From assembly GCF_016428585.1 (NCBI RefSeq), contig NZ_JAELVR010000009.1, positions 1 to 64,000 of the forward strand: a stretch of 64,000 nucleotides of DNA, written 5' to 3'. The stretch's first letter is position 1. Every line of letters starts with the position of its first letter. This document shows positions 17,659-26,164 of this stretch, piece by piece. This DNA is from Sedimentitalea arenosa. GTDB lineage: Bacteria > Pseudomonadota > Alphaproteobacteria > Rhodobacterales > Rhodobacteraceae. The translations under genes and the position numbers were made by a program. Under the pieces are notes generated by a model. That model did not search any database, was not told the origin of the DNA, and saw only the letters and a program-made list of their open reading frames with translations.

Positions 17659-18816
17659 ATGGAGCGGATGCCAGGACACGACGCGTTTTACGACACCTTG
17701 CCGCGCGTTGACTCCTTCGCGGCCCTGACCGACCCCGCCAGCTATACACCCTTGCCCGCGGACTGGGTGATCGGCGCGGCCGACATCGTCGGATCCAGTG
17801 CCGAAATCGCCGCCGGCCGCTACAAGACGGTGAACATGGTCGGTGCGGCGGTGATCTCGGCGCAGGTCAATGGCTTTGGCGGTCGGGATTTTCCCTATGT
17901 CTTTGGGGGCGACGGCGCCACGTTTGCCTGCGGTCCGGATCTTGCGGTCGCCTCGGCGCGCACGCTCGGTGTGGTGAAACGCTGGGCCGCGTCCGAGTTC
18001 GGGCTGGAGTTGCGCGCAGCACAGGTGCCGGTCGCCAATATCCGCCGGGCCGGTCACGAGGTCTCGGTGGCGCGCTATCAGGCATCGGCGGGCGTGGATT
18101 ACGGCATGTTCAGCGGCGGCGGGGTGTCATGGGCCGAACGGCAGATGAAGCTGGGCGCCTTCGCGCTGCCGCCCGCGACCGAAGACGAGGTGCCGGACCT
18201 GACCGGTCTTTCCTGCCGCTGGAACAATGCCCGCTCGCGCAATGGCACGATCCTGTCGGTTGTGGTCGATCCGACGCCCGCCGCCACGCGCGAGGCCTTT
18301 GCCGCCGTCGCGGACCAGATCATAGCCTTGGCCAACCGCCTGGATCGCGGCGGCCATCCGTTGCCGCCGAACGGTCCAGGGGTCAGTTGGCCGCCGCCGG
18401 GTCTGACGCTCGATGCACAGGTCTCACGCGGGACCACGCCGCTTCGCCGGCGGAAGCTGCAGCTGTTGGTCAGCAATCTGATGGCTTGGCTTCTGTTCCG
18501 AACCGGCATCCGGGTCGGCGGATTCGATCCGGCACATTATGCCGAGATGGTCAGCCGGAACGCGGATTTCCGCAAGTTCGACGACGGGCTCAAGATGACG
18601 CTGGACTGCGACCCGGACACGGTGCGCCGCATGACGGAACTGCTGGAGCGCGCGCAGCGCGACGGCATCGTCGAGTTCGGCCTGTTCGAGCAGGACGAAG
18701 CGATGATGACCTGTTTCGTGCCCTCGCCATTGCAGGACAACCACGTCCACCTCGTCGACGGTGCCTCGGGTGGTTATGCGCGGGCGGCTGCGCAGATCAA
18801 GTCGCTGTCGGTTTGA
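17659..18816 (+). CDS. DUF3095 protein, nucleotidyl-cyclase-like
   Basis: A 385-residue cytoplasmic protein of the DUF3095 family. The N-terminal part contains GAADIVGSSAEIAAGRYKTV and NMVGAAVISAQVNGFGGRDF, then FPYVFGGDGATFAC. This pattern resembles class III nucleotidyl cyclases, where a D-I-x-G-S/F-T region and a later GGDG/GD region bind metal and nucleotide. No product is known to me. The start at 17659 (MERMPGHDAFYDTLP) is chosen over 17632 on similarity grounds; 17668 is another ATG. Its last 20 bases overlap the end of the convergent aldolase gene. Confidence 0.75.
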   Translation: MERMPGHDAFYDTLPRVDSFAALTDPASYTPLPADWVIGAADIVGSSAEIAAGRYKTVNMVGAAVISAQVNGFGGRDFPYVFGGDGATFACGPDLAVASARTLGVVKRWAASEFGLELRAAQVPVANIRRAGHEVSVARYQASAGVDYGMFSGGGVSWAERQMKLGAFALPPATEDEVPDLTGLSCRWNNARSRNGTILSVVVDPTPAATREAFAAVADQIIALANRLDRGGHPLPPNGPGVSWPPPGLTLDAQVSRGTTPLRRRKLQLLVSNLMAWLLFRTGIRVGGFDPAHYAEMVSRNADFRKFDDGLKMTLDCDPDTVRRMTELLERAQRDGIVEFGLFEQDEAMMTCFVPSPLQDNHVHLVDGASGGYARAAAQIKSLSV

Positions 18817-19576
18817 TCCATCTCGCGGCGGTGGCGCGCGCGGCCGTAACGAGCGTGATGACGTCGATCGCGACGGCCACGAACCGCGCCCCGGCCTCGA
18901 GGTAGGACTCGGTCAGCTCTTCGTTGAGGCAGAGAATGCCCGGCACCTTGCCGGCGCGGTCGATCCGCTCAAGCATCTCCAGAATCACCGCGTGCACCTC
19001 GGGATGCGCGGGATCGCCGCGATGACCGAGGTCGGCGGCCAGGTCCGCGGGACCGATGAAGACGCAATCGACCCCCTGCACCGCGAGGATATCGTCGAGC
19101 GCGGCGAGCCCCTTGCGGTTCTCGACCTGCACGATCAGGCTGATCTGATCGTCCGCCGTCTGGGTATAGTCCGGAATGTTCGAGAAGCGCGACGCCCGGG
19201 TCGCGGTCGCGCCCACGCCGCGGATGCCATGTGGCGGATAGGTGATGGCGCGCACCAGGTCGCGCGCCTGCCCGCCGCTTTCCACCATCGGCACGAGGAT
19301 CGTCTGTGCACCGACATCCAGCGCCTGCTTGATGATCCAGGGCTCACCGATCGTCACGCGCACGATCAGCGAGGAAGGGCTGGTCTGCAGTGCCATCAAC
19401 TGGTTGCGGATCGAGCGGATGTCGTTGGCGGCATGTTCGCTGTCGATCACCAGCCAATCGAACCCCGCGGTGCCCATGACCTCGCTCGTCGCGGCCTCTG
19501 CGAAGCTGAGCCAGCTTCCGAAGGTGGTGTCGCCGGCCTTGAACCGCTGCTTGAGCCTGTTGATAGGTGCGGGCAT
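18797..19576 (-). CDS. HpcH/HpaI family class II aldolase
   Basis: A 259-residue aldolase with GSWLSFAEAATSEVMGTAGF, FDWLVIDSEHAANDI and the metal-binding VQVENRKGLAALDDI segment of the HpcH/HpaI family. Typical substrates are 4-hydroxy-2-oxoheptane-1,7-dioate (homoprotocatechuate pathway) or 2-dehydro-3-deoxyglucarate, cleaved to pyruvate plus a semialdehyde. It lies 84 bases behind the aromatic decarboxylase gene on the same strand, with hpaR divergent beyond that. This favours an aromatic-amine/homoprotocatechuate role, but the substrate is inference. The start at 19576 gives MPAPINRLKQRFKAGDTTFG. Confidence 0.85.
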   Translation of the reverse strand: MPAPINRLKQRFKAGDTTFGSWLSFAEAATSEVMGTAGFDWLVIDSEHAANDIRSIRNQLMALQTSPSSLIVRVTIGEPWIIKQALDVGAQTILVPMVESGGQARDLVRAITYPPHGIRGVGATATRASRFSNIPDYTQTADDQISLIVQVENRKGLAALDDILAVQGVDCVFIGPADLAADLGHRGDPAHPEVHAVILEMLERIDRAGKVPGILCLNEELTESYLEAGARFVAVAIDVITLVTAARATAARWIKPTAT

Positions 19577-19660
19577 GGGGCTGGTCCTCTGCGTCTGGTG
19601 CCTGTTCGCGCGCACGGTAGACGCGGCCCGCCCGGCTTGTCCATCACGGATGCGTGCGGC

Positions 19661-21073
19661 TCAGGTCAGGGTCGCGGCGATATCGATGATGACGTCATTG
19701 GCCATCATCACGTCGGCCTCGGTCGTGTCGAACTGCCCGGCCTGGAAGCGGATCACCAGGTCGCCATCGACACGCGTCTGGGTCAGGTAGATTCGGCCGT
19801 CATCGTTGATTGCATCGACCAGCCGCTGGTTCAGCGCGTCGAGGTCAGAGACGCTCTCCGGCGCATAGCGGAAGGTGAAGAGCGACCACATCGGCGCGGT
19901 CACGATCTCGAATCCCGGAGTCGCGGCCAGCCGGTCATGCAGGCGCCGTGACCAGGTCACGTGATCGCGGATGCGGCGGCGCAGCCCTTCCAGCCCGTAG
20001 TTGCGGATCAGGAACCAGATCTTGAGCGCCCGGAAGCGGCGGCCCAGCGGCACCGACCATTCCGAGTAGTTGATGATCCCGTCCTTGCCATGCGTCTTGA
20101 GGTACTCCGGCTGAATCGCAAGCGTGCGCACGAGGTCGTCGGGATCGCGCAGGAAATGCGCGGCGCAATCGAAAGGCACACCGAGCCATTTATGCGGGTT
20201 GAAAACGACGCTGTCGGCGCGTTCGATCCCGCGCCAATATCCGCGGAACTCGGGACAGATCATCGCCGAGCCAGCCCAGGCGGCATCCACATGGGTGAAA
20301 AGCCCGTGGCTTTCGGCCACGTCCAGACAGGTTGCGATCGGATCGGTTGCGCCTGTGCCGGTCCCGCCGACGCAGAGGATGACGCCCGCAGGGGTAAGTC
20401 CGGCGTCGAGATCGGCACGAATGGCGGCGCCGAGCGCTTCCGGGTCCATGCCGCGCCACTCTCCGGTCGTGGGGATGCGCACCAGGTTGTCCTGCCCGAT
20501 GCCCGCGATCCAGATCGCCCGGTCGACCGACGTGTGAACCTCGTGCGAGCAATAGACGCGCAGCCGCTTGTTTCCGGCCAACCCGGAGCTGTTGCCGGTC
20601 CAGTCGAGCGCGCGTTCGCGCAGGGTCAGGACGGCTGCCAGCGTCGCCGAACTGGCACTGTCCTGGATCACGCCCGCGAAACCTTCGGGCAGCCCGATGG
20701 CCTGGCGCAGCCAGTCCATCATGCGCGTTTCCATCTCGGTGGCGGCGGGCGAGGTCTGCCACAACATGCACTGGGGCGCGATGGCGGCGACGAGGAATTC
20801 GGCCAGCACCGCGGGCGCCGCGGCGTTCGAGTTGAAATAGGCGAAGAAGCGGGGATGCTGCCAATGGGTGATGCCGGGCATCACGACGGTCTCGAAATCG
20901 CGAAACACCTTTTCCATGTCCTCGGGCGTTTCGGGCGGGGTCTCGGGCAGGGCGTTCAGGATCTCGCCCGGCGCGGCGCGCGACCGCACGGGCCTGTCGC
21001 CCACGGTCTGCCGATACGTCTGTGCCCAATCCGCCGCGCGGCGACCCCATTGACCGAAATCGTTCCAATCCAT
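19661..21073 (-). CDS. PLP-dependent aromatic L-amino acid decarboxylase (group II)
   Basis: A 470-residue pyridoxal-phosphate enzyme. The lysine that binds PLP is in VVFNPHKWLGVPFDCAA, and the aspartate and histidine contacts in HVDAAWAGSAM. THWQHPRFFAYFNSNAAAPA at the N-terminal end is typical of aromatic amino acid decarboxylases, which turn tyrosine, DOPA, tryptophan or phenylalanine into the amine and CO2. It is divergent from hpaR by 134 bases and probably co-transcribed with the downstream HpaI-type aldolase. The exact substrate is not determined. Confidence 0.88.
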   Translation of the reverse strand: MDWNDFGQWGRRAADWAQTYRQTVGDRPVRSRAAPGEILNALPETPPETPEDMEKVFRDFETVVMPGITHWQHPRFFAYFNSNAAAPAVLAEFLVAAIAPQCMLWQTSPAATEMETRMMDWLRQAIGLPEGFAGVIQDSASSATLAAVLTLRERALDWTGNSSGLAGNKRLRVYCSHEVHTSVDRAIWIAGIGQDNLVRIPTTGEWRGMDPEALGAAIRADLDAGLTPAGVILCVGGTGTGATDPIATCLDVAESHGLFTHVDAAWAGSAMICPEFRGYWRGIERADSVVFNPHKWLGVPFDCAAHFLRDPDDLVRTLAIQPEYLKTHGKDGIINYSEWSVPLGRRFRALKIWFLIRNYGLEGLRRRIRDHVTWSRRLHDRLAATPGFEIVTAPMWSLFTFRYAPESVSDLDALNQRLVDAINDDGRIYLTQTRVDGDLVIRFQAGQFDTTEADVMMANDVIIDIAATLT

Positions 21074-21207
21074 GCGTCATCCTCCCATCGCGCGGCCCCG
21101 CGACAGTGCCGCCAACCGGCGGGCCAGTTCAAGGGGCATCGCCCGGTTCGGGGGCCGTGCCGGATCATGGATTGCGCTGCCAGGCATTGACGGGCAAAAC
21201 AGGGCTT

Positions 21208-21651
21208 ATGAGCAAACCGATACCCAAAACCTCGCGCTCCCTTCCGATTGCCCTTTTGCGCGCCCGCGAGCGGGTGATGGGCCCGATCCGCGAAATGCTC
21301 TCCGGGGTCGGCATCACCGAACAGCAATGGCGGGTTCTTCGGGTGCTGCAGGAGGACGGGCCGCAGGAACCGACCCGGATCGCGGAACAGGCCTGCCTGC
21401 TGCTGCCGAGCCTGACACGGATCCTGCAAAAGCTCGAGGAGAAGGAACTGATCGCACGCGAACGGGACACCAGGGACCGCCGCCGTCAGATCGTGCAGAT
21501 CACCGATGACGGGGCGCTGCTGATCGAGGCCAACATCGCCAAGAGCCTCGCCCTGCTGGATCGCACCCGCGACCGGATGGGGGCCGAGCGTTACGACACG
21601 CTGCTCGATCTCCTGAATGAGCTCGACGACGGCGAGAAGGGGCGGCCCTGA
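21208..21651 (+). CDS. hpaR: MarR-family regulator, HpaR-like
   Basis: A 147-residue winged-helix repressor starting MSKPIPKTSRSLPIALLRAR. The helix-turn-helix is around ITEQQWRVLRVLQEDGPQEP and the wing around ARERDTRDRRRQIVQITDDG. The LPIALLRARE...TEQQWRVLR pattern is characteristic of HpaR, the repressor of homoprotocatechuate degradation genes. Its position divergent from the decarboxylase-aldolase pair suggests it controls them and itself from the 134-base gap. The ATG at 21208 is preferred to the open extension from 21022, which overlaps the divergent gene. Confidence 0.82.
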   Translation: MSKPIPKTSRSLPIALLRARERVMGPIREMLSGVGITEQQWRVLRVLQEDGPQEPTRIAEQACLLLPSLTRILQKLEEKELIARERDTRDRRRQIVQITDDGALLIEANIAKSLALLDRTRDRMGAERYDTLLDLLNELDDGEKGRP

Positions 21652-21697
21652 CCGCGCCCCCGCCGTCGTTTCGCCAAAATTTTCCGTGTTCACGGCC

Positions 21698-21728
21698 TTG
21701 ACCTTCCAGTCACGGGAAGGCCCATATG
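21698..21728 (+). promoter_or_regulatory. CueR-type copper-responsive promoter of copA-cueR
   Basis: -35 TTGACC (21698-21703) and -10 CATATG (21723-21728) are separated by 19 bases, the over-long spacer that defines MerR-family promoters. Inside it, CCTTCC-AGTCACG-GGAAGG is a perfect 6-base inverted repeat (21702-21720) matching the known CueR operator pattern. The copper ATPase and a CueR protein follow directly. Confidence 0.88.
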
Positions 21729-21759
21729 TCAGGTGATCGCGGAAAGGGATACCCCTGTC

Positions 21760-24267
21760 ATGCCTGAAGACACGCTCGTCACGCTGCCTCTTGATGGTCT
21801 CAACTGCGCCGGTTGCGTCGGCCGTGCGGAACGCGCCGTGCAAGCTGTTCCCGGCATTGGCTCGGTCGCCGTGAACCTCGCCACGCGCAAGGGAACTGTT
21901 GACCTGGGCACGGCGCGCCTTTCGGAGGTCGCCGATGCACTGGCGCAGGCGGGGTACCCCGCGCGCCAGGAAACCGTGATGCTCGACATCTCGGGCATGA
22001 CCTGCGCCGGTTGCGCCGGGCGCATCGAGCGCGCCTTGGCGACCCTTCCGGGGGTTGTGGACGCGAGCGTCAACTTCGCCAGCCGGACGGCCCATGTGAC
22101 GGTGCTCTCCGGTGCCGCCGAGCAGGACACACTGGTGCGGGCGGTGTCCGACGCCGGTTACGAGGCGCGTGTGCAGACCATCGATGCACCAATGCGAGAA
22201 GATGCTTCCGAGGAGGCCGAGTTGGTTACGGCCCGCCGGGCGGCGCTGGTTGCGCTGGTTCTCGCCGCGCCGGTCTTCCTGCTGGAAATGGGCGGCCATC
22301 TCGTGCCGGCGCTGCATCACCTGATCGGACAGAGCATCGGCCATCAGACTTCATGGATGATCCAGTTCGTGCTGACCACGGCGGTTCTGGCCGGGCCAGG
22401 CCGGGCGTTCTTTGCCAAGGGTGTCCCGGCTCTGCTGCGCGGCGCGCCGGACATGAACAGCCTTGTCGCGCTGGGAACCAGTGCCGCGTGGGGCTATTCG
22501 ACGGTCGCGCTCTTCGCGCCCGCATTGCTGCCCGATACGGCCCGCGCGGTCTATTTCGAGGCGGCTGCCGTGATCGTCGCGCTGGTTCTGGTGGGCCGTT
22601 GGCTGGAAGCCCGCGCGCGCGGCCGCACGGGCGCCGCGATCCGCCGGTTGGTCGGGCTGCAGCCCAAGACCACCCGCGTCGAGCGCGATGGAACGGTTAT
22701 CGAAACGCCGATCGCCGAAGTCCGGGTGGAAGACATCCTGCACCTGAGACCCGGAGAGCGTGTGGCGTTGGATGGCGCCGTCATCGAGGGCGAGAGCTTC
22801 ATTGATGAAAGCATGATCACCGGTGAACCCGCACCGGTTGCCAAACGGGATGGTGATTGGGTCGTGGCAGGCACGGTCAACGGCTCGGGGTTTCTGCGCT
22901 ATCGTGCCGAGAAGGTCGGTCGCGACACGATGCTGGCCCAGATCATTGCGATGGTGCAGCAGGCGCAGGGCGCAAAGCTGCCGATCCAGGCGCTGGCCGA
23001 CAAGGTCGTGCGTGTCTTCGTGCCCGTGGTGATGGCAATCGCTCTGCTGACCGTGGCAGTCTGGTTGCTGGTCGGTCCGGACCCGGCGCTGAGTTTCGCC
23101 CTGATCGCGGGCGTTTCGGTTCTGATCATCGCCTGTCCCTGCGCCATGGGACTTGCGACGCCGACCTCGATCATGGTCGGGACCGGACGCGCCGCGGACA
23201 TGGGTGTTCTGTTTCGCCGCGGTGATGCGTTGCAAACGCTGGGCGAAGTGCGGATGCTGGCGTTCGACAAGACCGGCACGCTCACTCTGGGTCGCCCGGT
23301 GTTGACCGATTTCGTCCCTGCGCCGGGCTTGGACGAGGAGTCGCTGCTGCGAATGGTCGCCGCGGCTGAGTCCCGCTCGGAGCATCCGATCGCCCGGGCG
23401 ATCATGGCCGCTGCCGAAGCGCGCGGTCTGGACCTGCCCGTGGCCGAAAAGGTCGAGGCGCTGAGCGGTCTGGGATTGCAGGCACAGGTCGAGGGGCACG
23501 CCCTTCTGATCGGCTCGGCCCGGCTGATGCGGGAGAACGGAGTTTCCTCCGAGGGCCTGTCGGCGCGATACGAGAGCCTGCAGGCGGACGGCAAGACGCC
23601 CGTTCTGGTCGCGTGCGATGGCAAGATCGCTGCGCTGTTCGGCGCCGCCGATCCGGTCAAGCCGGGGGCGCGTGCAGCGCTCGCCGCGCTGAAGGATGAA
23701 GGTGTAGAGGTGGCGATGATCACCGGCGACGCGAAAGGCACGGCGCTAGCCGTGGCTCGCCAGTTGGGCATCGACCATGTCGAGGCGGAAGTCCTGCCCG
23801 GTGGCAAGCGCGACGCCGTGCAGAGACTGCGGGCAGCGCACGGATCCGTCGGCTTCGTCGGCGACGGGATCAACGACGCGCCGGCCTTGGCCGAGGCCGA
23901 TGTCGGCCTCGCGATCGGGACGGGCACGGATGTCGCGATCGAAAGCGCCGATGTCGTGCTCGTGTCGGGAGACCTGGCCGGGGCGGTCAATGCGCTGGCC
24001 ATTTCCCGCGCAACCCTGCGCAACATCCGCCAGAACCTGTTCTGGGCCTTTGCCTACAATACCGCGCTGATCCCGGTGGCGGCCGGTGTTCTCTATCCGG
24101 TGACGGGCCTGATGCTGTCGCCGATGCTGGCGGCGGGGGCGATGGCGATGAGTTCGCTCTTCGTGTTGTCCAATGCGTTGCGATTGCGCGCGGTCCAACC
24201 GCTTCTCCGCGAGGAACGCCCGGCGGCGGTGTCCGACATTCCCGCGCAGCCCGTTGCAGCGGAGTGA
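21760..24267 (+). CDS. copA: Copper-exporting P1B-type ATPase
   Basis: An 835-residue inner-membrane ATPase that pumps Cu(I) out of the cytoplasm. Two N-terminal metal-binding domains carry NCAGCVGR and TCAGCAGR (about residues 14-20 and 82-88). The transmembrane metal site is ACPCAMGLATPTS, the phosphorylation site is FDKTGTLTLG, the nucleotide-domain histidine is in SEHPIARAI and the hinge is GDGINDAPAL. The ATG at 21760 is taken; a GTG at 21733 is in frame but too close to the CueR promoter's -10. cueR follows ten bases later in the same transcript, giving copper feedback. Confidence 0.95.
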   Translation: MPEDTLVTLPLDGLNCAGCVGRAERAVQAVPGIGSVAVNLATRKGTVDLGTARLSEVADALAQAGYPARQETVMLDISGMTCAGCAGRIERALATLPGVVDASVNFASRTAHVTVLSGAAEQDTLVRAVSDAGYEARVQTIDAPMREDASEEAELVTARRAALVALVLAAPVFLLEMGGHLVPALHHLIGQSIGHQTSWMIQFVLTTAVLAGPGRAFFAKGVPALLRGAPDMNSLVALGTSAAWGYSTVALFAPALLPDTARAVYFEAAAVIVALVLVGRWLEARARGRTGAAIRRLVGLQPKTTRVERDGTVIETPIAEVRVEDILHLRPGERVALDGAVIEGESFIDESMITGEPAPVAKRDGDWVVAGTVNGSGFLRYRAEKVGRDTMLAQIIAMVQQAQGAKLPIQALADKVVRVFVPVVMAIALLTVAVWLLVGPDPALSFALIAGVSVLIIACPCAMGLATPTSIMVGTGRAADMGVLFRRGDALQTLGEVRMLAFDKTGTLTLGRPVLTDFVPAPGLDEESLLRMVAAAESRSEHPIARAIMAAAEARGLDLPVAEKVEALSGLGLQAQVEGHALLIGSARLMRENGVSSEGLSARYESLQADGKTPVLVACDGKIAALFGAADPVKPGARAALAALKDEGVEVAMITGDAKGTALAVARQLGIDHVEAEVLPGGKRDAVQRLRAAHGSVGFVGDGINDAPALAEADVGLAIGTGTDVAIESADVVLVSGDLAGAVNALAISRATLRNIRQNLFWAFAYNTALIPVAAGVLYPVTGLMLSPMLAAGAMAMSSLFVLSNALRLRAVQPLLREERPAAVSDIPAQPVAAE

Positions 24268-24277
24268 GGCGGCCGTC

Positions 24278-24676
24278 ATGAACATCAGCGAAGCCTCCAG
24301 CCGCACCGGTCTGCCCGCCAAGACGATCCGCTACTACGAGGAGATCGGGCTGATCAAGCCGATGCGTGGCGCCAATGGCTACCGCGCCTTTCGTGACAAG
24401 GACATCCACAAGCTAGCCTTCCTGGGCCGAGCCCGGGCACTTGGTTTTTCGATCGAGGATTGCCGCACCCTGCTTGCGCTCTACGAGGATGACGGCCGCG
24501 CCAGCGCCGACGTCAAACACGTTGCCCTGCAGCAACTCGACCAGATCGATCGGCGGCTCGAGGAGTTGAAGGAGATGCGGGCCACGCTCGCCCGGCTCGT
24601 TTCGGCCTGCGCCGGCGACAGTCGGCCCGATTGCCCGATCCTGAGCGATCTCGCGCAGCGCATGGGCGACGACTGA
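24278..24676 (+). CDS. cueR: Cu(I)-responsive MerR-family activator CueR
   Basis: A 132-residue MerR protein. The N-terminal winged helix-turn-helix (MNISEASSRTGLPAKTIRYY) is followed by a dimerisation helix and the copper loop CAGDSRPDC, a Cys-x7-Cys pair with the spacing of CueR that selects monovalent metals. It should bind the 19-base-spacer promoter upstream of copA and activate its own operon when copper rises. It is the second gene after copA. Confidence 0.93.
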   Translation: MNISEASSRTGLPAKTIRYYEEIGLIKPMRGANGYRAFRDKDIHKLAFLGRARALGFSIEDCRTLLALYEDDGRASADVKHVALQQLDQIDRRLEELKEMRATLARLVSACAGDSRPDCPILSDLAQRMGDD

Positions 24677-24693
24677 CGGCGCGGCGCCTTGTC

Positions 24694-24703
24694 GGGGGGG
24701 GGG
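24694..24703. repeat. Homopolymeric G10 tract in a convergent intergenic gap
   Basis: Ten consecutive G residues lie between the cueR stop and the stop of the outer-membrane barrel gene. Such tracts are prone to slippage. Because it lies between two convergent 3' ends it is unlikely to switch either gene, but it may vary between isolates or reads. Confidence 0.5.
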
Positions 24704-24723
24704 CGTCTCGGTCTGACGATCGC

Positions 24724-26142
24724 TCAGTTGCGGAAATCGAAATTCCGCCCGATGCCGAAGAAAATGGCGCTGGAATCCGCCTTGCCCGAGAATTCCTCGT
24801 CGAGCACCGAGTATTCGATGCCCGTGTTCATGCTCCAGTCCTGGGTCAGTTCGCGGTTGTAGACGACCAGAAGCGTGCCGCGCTTGGAGGCCTCGCTGGA
24901 CGGGGCGGCTTCGCTGTAACTCAGCGACAGGTCTGCCGAGAGGCTGGATTGCTCGTTGATGTCGTATTCATACCCGGCGATCAGGATATTGGTGAACCGG
25001 TCCTCGTCGTTGCTGTCGACGAACACGTCGCGGGTCAGGCGAAAGTTGAAGTTGCTGGTGGCATACTCGCGGAACCACTCGATCCCGCCGATGGCGCGCG
25101 GGTCGGTGCTGTCAAAGCTTGTCAGACCGATATTCGCCGACAGGCCGCCATTTGGCAGGGTGATGCTGCGCGAAAACCGCAACGTGCCGCGCTCACCATC
25201 CTGGTTCTGTATAAGGTCGAAATCGACATTCGCCATACCGTTGGGCATTTCCCGGTAATAGCCGACATTGCCGCTGGGGCCGGACCGCCGGACGGATTCG
25301 CGCAGACCTGACAGCAGGTTGGTCTCGACCGTGTCCACATCGGTGTACCCGAAGCGAAGCGACACGCCCGATATCGGCGAGATCTCGCGGTCGAACCCCA
25401 GTTGAAGAGTTTGGGTCTCGCGTTCGGTATCAACCGCGTTTTCATTGGAGTAAGTGCTGTAGAACAGGTCGACCGATGCGGTCGTCAAGGCATCGAAGCG
25501 AAACAGGGCCGCCAGGCCGAAGTCGCTGGCGGCGTAATTCGTCAGGCTTGGATCCGTTTGGTCGATGTAGTTGGTGCCTGCCGTTCCGGCGAAGAGCCGC
25601 AGGCCGAAGGGAGACTGTGTTCCGGTCTCGAGTTCGACATCGAAATTGTATGCCTCACGTTCCCCCGAGCCGCGGATGTTGGAAAAATCCCGCGGCGGGC
25701 GGACGATGCCGTCCTGGTCGAGAAAGGCCCAGAGCGGGGCGGCCAACGAGATGTCGGACTGCCTGTAATCGCCATTCACAGAAAATGACGCATTCGCCGC
25801 ATCGCGCCGGTAGCGCAGACCGACGAAGGGATCGACCAAGCCCGTGCTTGTGGTGTTGCCTTCGGCGATGCTGCCGAAACGCAAGGCTGCGCCCACAGCA
25901 AGGGACAATTCCTGCGCGCGCGTCTTGCTTTCGAGGCCATAGCTCAGCCGTGTGGTCGCGAGCGAGGTTGTGCCTTCGCTGGGAGTCTGAAGTCCGAGGT
26001 TGTCGCCGACGCCGAATTCCTGCTCGATGCGAAAACGCTGCTCAAGGGTCGCGCTGTCGTCCGCGACCTGCGCGAGAGCGGGACTCCCCGCACTCGCGAC
26101 GCCCACTGCCAGAGTGGCGTTCACGATCAGTCGCTTGCTCAA
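24724..26142 (-). CDS. Outer-membrane beta-barrel protein of the exopolysaccharide locus
   Basis: A 472-residue protein with a signal peptide (about residues 1-25, ending PALAQ) and then many alternating amphipathic strands such as TRLSYGLESKTRAQELSLAV. It ends in IFFGIGRNFDFRN, with aromatic residues close to the end as in outer-membrane barrels. It is 22 bases behind the Wza-like gene on the same strand. Barrel proteins in this position in PEP-CTERM-like polysaccharide loci may help polymer pass the outer membrane or anchor it. The function is inferred from context. Confidence 0.75.
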   Translation of the reverse strand: MSKRLIVNATLAVGVASAGSPALAQVADDSATLEQRFRIEQEFGVGDNLGLQTPSEGTTSLATTRLSYGLESKTRAQELSLAVGAALRFGSIAEGNTTSTGLVDPFVGLRYRRDAANASFSVNGDYRQSDISLAAPLWAFLDQDGIVRPPRDFSNIRGSGEREAYNFDVELETGTQSPFGLRLFAGTAGTNYIDQTDPSLTNYAASDFGLAALFRFDALTTASVDLFYSTYSNENAVDTERETQTLQLGFDREISPISGVSLRFGYTDVDTVETNLLSGLRESVRRSGPSGNVGYYREMPNGMANVDFDLIQNQDGERGTLRFSRSITLPNGGLSANIGLTSFDSTDPRAIGGIEWFREYATSNFNFRLTRDVFVDSNDEDRFTNILIAGYEYDINEQSSLSADLSLSYSEAAPSSEASKRGTLLVVYNRELTQDWSMNTGIEYSVLDEEFSGKADSSAIFFGIGRNFDFRN

Positions 26143-26164
26143 TACTGCCCCCTTGGTCGGGTTC

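Noticed and set aside
24694-24703. G10 tract as a phase-variation switch
   Set aside because: It lies between two convergent 3' ends, not in a coding or promoter region, so slippage would not change a product.
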